The notes beneath the pieces were generated by a model. The model saw only the letters and a program-made list of their open reading frames with translations. It was not told where the DNA came from and searched no databases. Below are positions 5,481 to 8,922 of a stretch of DNA of 8,922 nucleotides, piece by piece (within the stretch, counting starts at the first letter, position 1; each line of letters starts with the position of its first letter). The translations under genes and the position numbers were made by a program. The stretch is from Actinomycetes bacterium (GTDB taxonomy: Bacteria > Actinomycetota > Actinomycetes > Propionibacteriales > Propionibacteriaceae), in assembly GCA_009785885.1 (NCBI GenBank), contig WQUE01000308.1, positions 1 to 8,922 on the forward strand. The letters run 5' to 3'.

Positions 5481-6449
5481 GTGCGATCGTTCGACTACGT
5501 GCCCGGACCATCCGCCCTGGTCGCCGCGTGGCCGGTGGCCCTGCTGCTCGGTTGCGGCGTGGAGGATCCGGTGGTGGCGCGCGTCTACGCCGCGCTCGGC
5601 GAGGTCGTCGACCTGACGGCCGCTCTCGCCATCATCGACGAGTTGCCCGGGCCGCGGCGCCTCCCGCTGGCGGCCATGCAGGCGACGACGGACGGGGCGC
5701 GCGTCGCCGTCGGCTTCGGCGGGTCGGCCCGGCTGGGGGACGCCTGGGTCGAGAGCACGCCGGGGCTGTCGTATCACGCCGCCGCGCCCGGTGAGGCCGT
5801 GCTGCTTCGTGTGTCGCCGTTCGAGGTGCCCCCGCCCGGCGGCGGGACGCCCGAACCGGACGCGGCGGAACCGCTGGGGGCGGCCGACGCCCCGGCGCGG
5901 GGCACGGTGCCGCTTCGCTGGGGCGTGGCCGGTGCGGTGTCGGTCGCGCTGTCGGCCTCGCGGAGCCCGGTCGATCTCGGCCCCGGCGTCGCCTTCGCGC
6001 CGGTGGTGCCGGCGCGGCTGTGCCCCCGCGAGCATCCGAACCCGCCGGAGGTGACGCGGTGCCGCGCGTGCGGACGGGCCGTGTCCTCGCCCATCGTGTC
6101 GATCGCGCGCCCGATGCTGGGCACCCTGAGGCTGTCGAGCGGTGCGCACATCCCGCTGGACCGCGGCGTGGTGTTCGGCCGGCACCCGGGTGTCCCGGCC
6201 GGGACGATCGGGCAGGCGCCGAACCTGGTTCGCATCACGGACCCGGACAAGGACATCTCCGGACAGCATCTGGAGGTGCGGCTGGACGGATGGCAGGTGC
6301 TCGTCATCGACCTGGGAAGCACCAACGGGACCGAGGTGTTCCCGCCGCACGCCCGTCCGGCCGGCCTGGAACCGGGCGAGCCCACGGAGATCACCCCGGG
6401 TACCCGGGTCGTCCTCGCGAACGCGTTCGACTTCGTCTACGAGCTGTGA
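5481..6449 (+). CDS. Zinc-ribbon and FHA-domain protein
   Basis: A 322-residue protein in three parts. Residues 1-115 form an uncharacterised domain, and 116-178 are Pro/Ala/Gly-rich linker. At 181-197 lies a small zinc ribbon, C181-x3-H185-x8-C194-x2-C197, with the pattern CPREHPNPP...CRACG seen before FHA domains in actinobacteria. The C-terminal FHA domain (about 213-321) has FGRHP (232-236), DISGQHLEVR (258-267) and the GSTNGT loop (279-284). R234, S260, H263 and N282 are the expected phosphothreonine-pocket residues, so it should bind phosphothreonine proteins, probably substrates of Ser/Thr kinases. No membrane segment or signal peptide is evident; the hydrophobic stretch at 12-26 is weak. 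The GTG start has AGGAG 5 nt upstream. Its partner kinase is not in the window. Confidence 0.85.
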   Translation: MRSFDYVPGPSALVAAWPVALLLGCGVEDPVVARVYAALGEVVDLTAALAIIDELPGPRRLPLAAMQATTDGARVAVGFGGSARLGDAWVESTPGLSYHAAAPGEAVLLRVSPFEVPPPGGGTPEPDAAEPLGAADAPARGTVPLRWGVAGAVSVALSASRSPVDLGPGVAFAPVVPARLCPREHPNPPEVTRCRACGRAVSSPIVSIARPMLGTLRLSSGAHIPLDRGVVFGRHPGVPAGTIGQAPNLVRITDPDKDISGQHLEVRLDGWQVLVIDLGSTNGTEVFPPHARPAGLEPGEPTEITPGTRVVLANAFDFVYEL

Positions 6450-6459
6450 GCCGGCCGCG

Positions 6460-7035
6460 TTAGGGTTGGGCGGGTTCGGGGTTGTCGGCCGTCTGCACGC
6501 TGCCCCACAGTTTTCCGTACCACGTGGAGGGGGTGCCCGCCGCGGTCGCATCGCCGGGGGCGATCGTGGCCGCGCCGCCGATCGGCTTGCCGTCCGCACC
6601 GACGACGATGAAGCTGGTCTCGCCGGGGACGGCCCAACCGAGGCGTTCCCGGGCCTGCGCCTGCACGTAGGCCGGGTCGCTCCAGCGGGCGATCTCGGAG
6701 CGCATCGCGTCGATCGCCTCCTGCTGGGCTGCGATCTGCTGTTGGACGGCGACGATGGCGCGCTGCTGGCGGAAGAACGCGATGAGGCTCGGCAGTGCCG
6801 AGGCGAAAACCAGCACGAGCACCGCCACGACGGCGGCCGCACGCTGCGTCAGGCGCGTGCCGCGGGAGACGAGGGCCGCGGCGACCGGCTCGTCGGGGGT
6901 CTCGTCCGCGCTCAGCACCGTGGGCTGGGCCGTGTGACCTAGCCGCGACCTCGATGCCGGACGCGCCAACGTCCGCATGCGGGGGGAGTCCCCGCCCGGT
7001 CCGGGCGTGATCGGTGGTTTGCGCGCGGGTGTCAC
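6460..7035 (-). CDS. ftsB: Septum formation initiator family protein (FtsB/DivIC)
   Basis: A 191-residue bitopic division protein. A basic, Pro-rich cytoplasmic N-terminus (1-62) is followed by one transmembrane helix at about 66-88. A coiled coil rich in Gln (89-115) comes next, then the family signature DPAYVQAQARERLGWAVPGE (120-139). The C-terminal tail ends with TWYGKLWGSV. FtsB/DivIC works with FtsL and FtsQ/DivIB in the divisome. The cytoplasmic extension is longer than in proteobacterial FtsB, as is usual in actinobacteria. The GTG at 7035 is preceded by CATAAT with a 6-nt gap, again a leaderless layout; the GGAGG in that gap abuts the start and is too close to act normally. In the actinobacteria I know, ftsB commonly follows eno and precedes the DUF501 gene; here it lies downstream of ppx and a tRNA gene. 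It converges with the FHA gene, with 10 nt between stop codons. Confidence 0.9.
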   Translation of the reverse strand: MTPARKPPITPGPGGDSPRMRTLARPASRSRLGHTAQPTVLSADETPDEPVAAALVSRGTRLTQRAAAVVAVLVLVFASALPSLIAFFRQQRAIVAVQQQIAAQQEAIDAMRSEIARWSDPAYVQAQARERLGWAVPGETSFIVVGADGKPIGGAATIAPGDATAAGTPSTWYGKLWGSVQTADNPEPAQP

Positions 7036-7041
7036 GCCTCC

Positions 7042-7047
7042 ATTATG
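7042..7047 (-). promoter_or_regulatory. -10 box CATAAT upstream of ftsB
   Basis: CATAAT matches TATAAT at five of six positions and ends 6 nt before the ftsB GTG. It lies in the 88-nt space between ftsB and the tRNA gene, which otherwise holds only GC-rich partial repeats of GGCCGG/CCGGT and no gene. No -35 is evident. Confidence 0.5.
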
Positions 7048-7123
7048 GCCGGACCGGTGGCCGGTGCCGGCGAACACGTGCGGCGCGTCAGGCGGTCGGG
7101 CGCGTCGATGCCTCTCGCCGCCG

Positions 7124-7196
7124 TGCCCTCGGCCGGATTCGAACCGGCACTGGGGCGGGTTTAAGCCGCCTGCCTCTGCCGTTGGGCTACGAGGGC
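7124..7196 (-). tRNA. tRNA with anticodon UAA (Leu, codon UUA), class-I short variable loop
   Basis: A 73-nt cloverleaf can be drawn completely. The acceptor stem is GCCCTCG/CGAGGGC (7 bp) with discriminator A73. The D-stem has three pairs (GCC/GGC) with C13 and A22 unpaired; A14 and the GG pair are present. The anticodon stem GGCGG/CCGCC encloses the loop CTTAAAC, so U33 is followed by UAA and A37. The variable loop has 5 nt (CCAGT). The T-stem is GCCGG/CCGGC with loop TTCGAAT. U8-A14, A15-U48, G19-C56 and U54-A58 tertiary pairs are possible. CCA is not encoded. Bacterial tRNA-Leu normally carries a long variable arm, so the isotype is predicted by anticodon only. The first 10 nt overlap the end of ppx. 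Confidence 0.88.
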
Positions 7197-8134
7197 GCGT
7201 GACCGGCCGCGCCTCGCGCCAGCAGGCCGAGGGCGACGCCGTCCAGTATGTCAGCCTCGCTGACGACGAGCGTCGTTGCTCTGACGTGCTGGGCGATCTC
7301 GTCGACGACGAGCGCACCGGCAGCCAGCACCTCGGCGCGCTGCGGTTCGACCGGGCCCAGCGCCGCGATCTGGGCGACCGACAGGGACAACAGCCGGTCG
7401 GCCACCGTCCCCACCTCGTCCAGGCCGAGGCGTGCCCCGTGGACCACGGACCGGTCGTAGCGGGGCAGGCCGAGGGCCAGGGCGGCCATGGTCGTCACGG
7501 TGCCCGCCACGCCGATGAACGTGCGCACCATCTCCAGATCGATCGCGGCGGCGCCGAGTGCCGCCCGCACCGCGGCGCGGGCCCGGGTGATCTGGGCCTC
7601 GGTCGGCGGGTCGTCGCGCAGGAAGCGGTCGCGCATGCGCCGGGATCCGGCCTGGACGCTCGCGGCCTGCTCCACCCGGCCGTCGGTGTGTCCGCGCACC
7701 AGCTCCGTCGAGCCGCCGCCCGAGTCCATGACGAGGACCGGGTCGACCGCGCGGGCGACCCCGCTGGTCGCGCCCGTGAAACTGAGCCGGGATTCCTCCT
7801 CGCCGCTGATGACGTCGACGGCGGCGCGCGGCCCGAGGGCCGCCCGGACGCCGTCCAACAGCTCGTCGCGATTCGCGGCGTCCCGCGCCGCCGACGTGGC
7901 GACGAACCGCACCGCCGCGCACTCGTGGTCGGCGATCACCGCGGCGTAGCGCCCGACGATGTCCAGGGCGCACGCGATCGTGTCGTCTCGCAGGCGTTTG
8001 GTGGCATCCACGCCGCGCCCGAGCATCGCGAACTCGACCAGGCGGCAGGACTCGACGAGGCGTCCGTCCGGCCCGGCGGAGGCCACGAGCAGGCGGACCG
8101 TGTTCGTTCCGCAGTCGATCGCCGCGACGTTCAC
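7187..8134 (-). CDS. ppx: Ppx/GppA family exopolyphosphatase or guanosine pentaphosphate phosphohydrolase
   Basis: A 315-residue, two-domain (actin-like) Ppx/GppA protein without the C-terminal helical domains of E. coli PPX; this size is typical of actinobacterial Ppx. Motifs are AIDCGTNTVRLLVA (5-18), LGRGVDATKRL (38-48), FVATSAARDAANRDELL (77-93), SGEEESRLSFTGAT (110-123, containing the catalytic glutamate), VMDSGGGSTEL (135-145) and GVAGTVTTMAAL (208-219). It hydrolyses polyphosphate or pppGpp; sequence alone does not decide which. The GTG start overlaps the DUF501 stop codon (GTGA, 8131-8134), indicating translational coupling. The frame is open 156 codons farther upstream, but that region is the DUF501 gene in another frame. 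The TAG stop is made of bases 8-10 of the tRNA. Confidence 0.94.
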   Translation of the reverse strand: MNVAAIDCGTNTVRLLVASAGPDGRLVESCRLVEFAMLGRGVDATKRLRDDTIACALDIVGRYAAVIADHECAAVRFVATSAARDAANRDELLDGVRAALGPRAAVDVISGEEESRLSFTGATSGVARAVDPVLVMDSGGGSTELVRGHTDGRVEQAASVQAGSRRMRDRFLRDDPPTEAQITRARAAVRAALGAAAIDLEMVRTFIGVAGTVTTMAALALGLPRYDRSVVHGARLGLDEVGTVADRLLSLSVAQIAALGPVEPQRAEVLAAGALVVDEIAQHVRATTLVVSEADILDGVALGLLARGAAGHAPS

Positions 8135-8748
8135 GCGCCCACCCGCCCATCGTCCGCCACGTCCCGGCGCCGTCTCGCCGTTCCGGGGTCGACCAGTCGC
8201 GCGCTGCAGTCGGGCGTCCAGAACTCCCCGATCAGCGCGAGGGTCTCGTCGCCGAACGGGTTCACGCCCGGCCCGGCGGCCAGGGCATGGCCCGCCAGGG
8301 CGTGGAGACATTTGACGCGCCCCGGCATGCCGCCGGCGCTCGTCCCGTCGATCTCGTCCACGTGGCCGAGCGTGTCCCGGTCGGCCAGGTAGGCCGCGTG
8401 CGCCTCGGCGTAATGGCTTGCCAGCACCTCGTCGGCCGTCAACCGCGCCGTCATGGTGGCCATGAGTCCGGATGCCTCCAGGCGCGAGCAGGCCGTGACG
8501 GCGTTCGGGCACGTCAGGTAGTACGTGGTCGGGAACGGCGTGCCGTCGTCCAGGCGGGGCGCGCTGACGACGACGCCCGGACGCCCGCACGGGCACCGCC
8601 ACGCGACCCCGAGCATGCCCCGCGCCTCCCGTCCCAACTGCCGGGCGGCGACACGGCGATCCTCGTCGTTCGCCGGGGTGCCACGCGGCAGGCGTGGCGT
8701 GACGGCCCCCAGCGGGGATGCGACCTGATCGGAAATGTCACTCATCAC
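8131..8748 (-). CDS. DUF501 family protein
   Basis: A 205-residue protein of the DUF501 family (Rv1025-like, from memory). Recognisable blocks are ARQLGREARGMLGVAWRCPC (35-54), RLDDGTPFPTTYYLTCPNAV (65-84) and the highly conserved GGMPGRVKCLHALAGHALA (139-157) followed by GPGVNPFGDE (159-168). C52, C54, C80 and C87 could bind a metal; H150 and H154 may also take part. Biochemical function is unknown, but the family is regularly encoded beside ppx and ftsB. The first 30 residues are not conserved to my eye. The start is ambiguous: GTG at 8748 and ATG at 8745 are adjacent and neither has a clear ribosome binding site; a GATGAT hexamer lies 5 and 8 nt upstream respectively. Confidence 0.9.
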   Translation of the reverse strand: MMSDISDQVASPLGAVTPRLPRGTPANDEDRRVAARQLGREARGMLGVAWRCPCGRPGVVVSAPRLDDGTPFPTTYYLTCPNAVTACSRLEASGLMATMTARLTADEVLASHYAEAHAAYLADRDTLGHVDEIDGTSAGGMPGRVKCLHALAGHALAAGPGVNPFGDETLALIGEFWTPDCSARLVDPGTARRRRDVADDGRVGA

Positions 8749-8822
8749 CTGCCATCATCCCACGGCGGACCCATCGGCCGGCGGGGGATCGCCGGACGAC
8801 CGCGGGGGGCGTCCGATTCTGG

Positions 8823-8828
8823 TACGGT
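8823..8828 (+). promoter_or_regulatory. Extended -10 box TGG-TACGGT upstream of the right-edge gene
   Basis: TACGGT with TG one base upstream (8820-8821) makes an extended -10, which can work without a good -35. It lies 44 nt before the ATG at 8873. The 124-nt gap 8749-8872 separates divergent genes. It also holds a GGACG/CGTCC inverted repeat between about 8784 and 8815, with an 18-nt-scale GC-rich interior, and no gene. Confidence 0.4.
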
Positions 8829-8872
8829 CGAGCCCGGGAATCCGCCGGCGACGACGAGAAGGGTGGACGGCT

Positions 8873-8922
8873 ATGGGGTCGACGCGCAGGAAACCGCGCC
8901 GGGGCGATCGCTACGATGCGGA
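8873..8922 (+). CDS. Unidentified gene, first 16 codons (partial at the right edge)
   Basis: ATG at 8873 opens a frame reading MGSTRRKPRRGDRYDA before the window ends. The purine-rich GGTGG at 8862-8866 is 6 nt upstream and an extended -10 box lies 44 nt upstream, so this is probably a true start. The N-terminus is strongly basic. Too little is present to assign a family. It is divergent from the DUF501 gene. Confidence 0.5.
   Translation, partial: MGSTRRKPRRGDRYDA

Noticed and set aside
5469..6842. A 457-codon minus-strand frame opposite the FHA gene
   Set aside because: Composition is Arg/Pro/Ser-rich noise, and the plus-strand FHA and zinc-ribbon motifs and the minus-strand ftsB in another frame account for the region.
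7048..7080. GGCCGG/CCGGT repeats before ftsB as an operator or terminator
   Set aside because: The symmetry is imperfect and short GC-only repeats are frequent at this base composition.
7124..7196. Ochre suppressor tRNA
   Set aside because: The anticodon reads 5'-UAA-3', which pairs with the leucine codon UUA. A suppressor of the UAA stop codon would need anticodon UUA.
7124..7196. tRNA gene as an attachment site of an integrated element
   Set aside because: No integrase gene, direct repeat of the tRNA 3' end or change in base composition is visible on either side within the window.
6977..8392. A 471-codon plus-strand frame opposite the ppx, DUF501 and tRNA region
   Set aside because: It is antisense to three well-supported genes, has low-complexity Arg/Gly/Ala composition and no recognisable motif.
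8135..8602. N-terminal extension of Ppx by 156 residues
   Set aside because: The region is the DUF501 gene in a different frame. The Ppx family motif AIDCGTN begins five residues after the GTG at 8134.

Overview
This is a very GC-rich, gene-dense chromosomal segment of an actinobacterium. The evidence is a WhiB-family Fe-S regulator of the WhiB2 type, actinobacterial families (DUF3499, DUF501, DUF3618), an LCP cell-wall ligase, a divergent FtsB, and several genes whose start codon lies 6-7 nt after a -10 hexamer (leaderless transcripts). The genus cannot be fixed from the sequence. The content looks like core genome: I see no insertion sequence, phage gene, CRISPR array or integrase.

Left part (1-4509), envelope and GDP-mannose block. 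A HAD-IIB phosphomannomutase-type gene (minus, cut by the left edge) is divergent from a DUF3499 zinc-site protein (plus). Then come, on minus, a degenerate zincin-like 'metallopeptidase family' protein and whiB2 upstream of it. whiB2 has a strong promoter, a TCGTGACACGA palindrome and a structured leader of about 144 nt. Next, manC (mannose-1-phosphate guanylyltransferase, minus) is divergent from an LCP-family ligase (plus). From memory, most of these neighbours match the Mycobacterium tuberculosis Rv3257c-Rv3267 neighbourhood. The HAD protein and ManC could supply consecutive steps, mannose-6-P to mannose-1-P to GDP-mannose, and LCP proteins attach glycopolymers to peptidoglycan.

Middle part (4516-6449). 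A BCP-type peroxiredoxin with a single cysteine (minus) is convergent with the LCP gene. It is followed on plus by a small DUF3618-like membrane protein and a zinc-ribbon plus FHA-domain protein.

Right part (6460-8922), division and stringent-response block. On minus the order of transcription is DUF501, ppx (exopolyphosphatase/GppA family), a tRNA gene and ftsB. DUF501 and ppx overlap by 4 nt. The ppx stop codon lies inside the tRNA gene, so the two overlap by 10 nt. The tRNA has anticodon UAA (leucine codon UUA) but a short class-I variable loop. I found no in-frame TTA codon in any gene of the window. A plus-strand gene begins at 8873 and runs off the right edge.

I did not find an evident new multi-gene system. 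The best second-look items are the class-I tRNA with a UAA anticodon overlapping ppx, the repeated leaderless promoter architecture, the whiB2 control region, the degenerate metallopeptidase and the one-cysteine peroxiredoxin.
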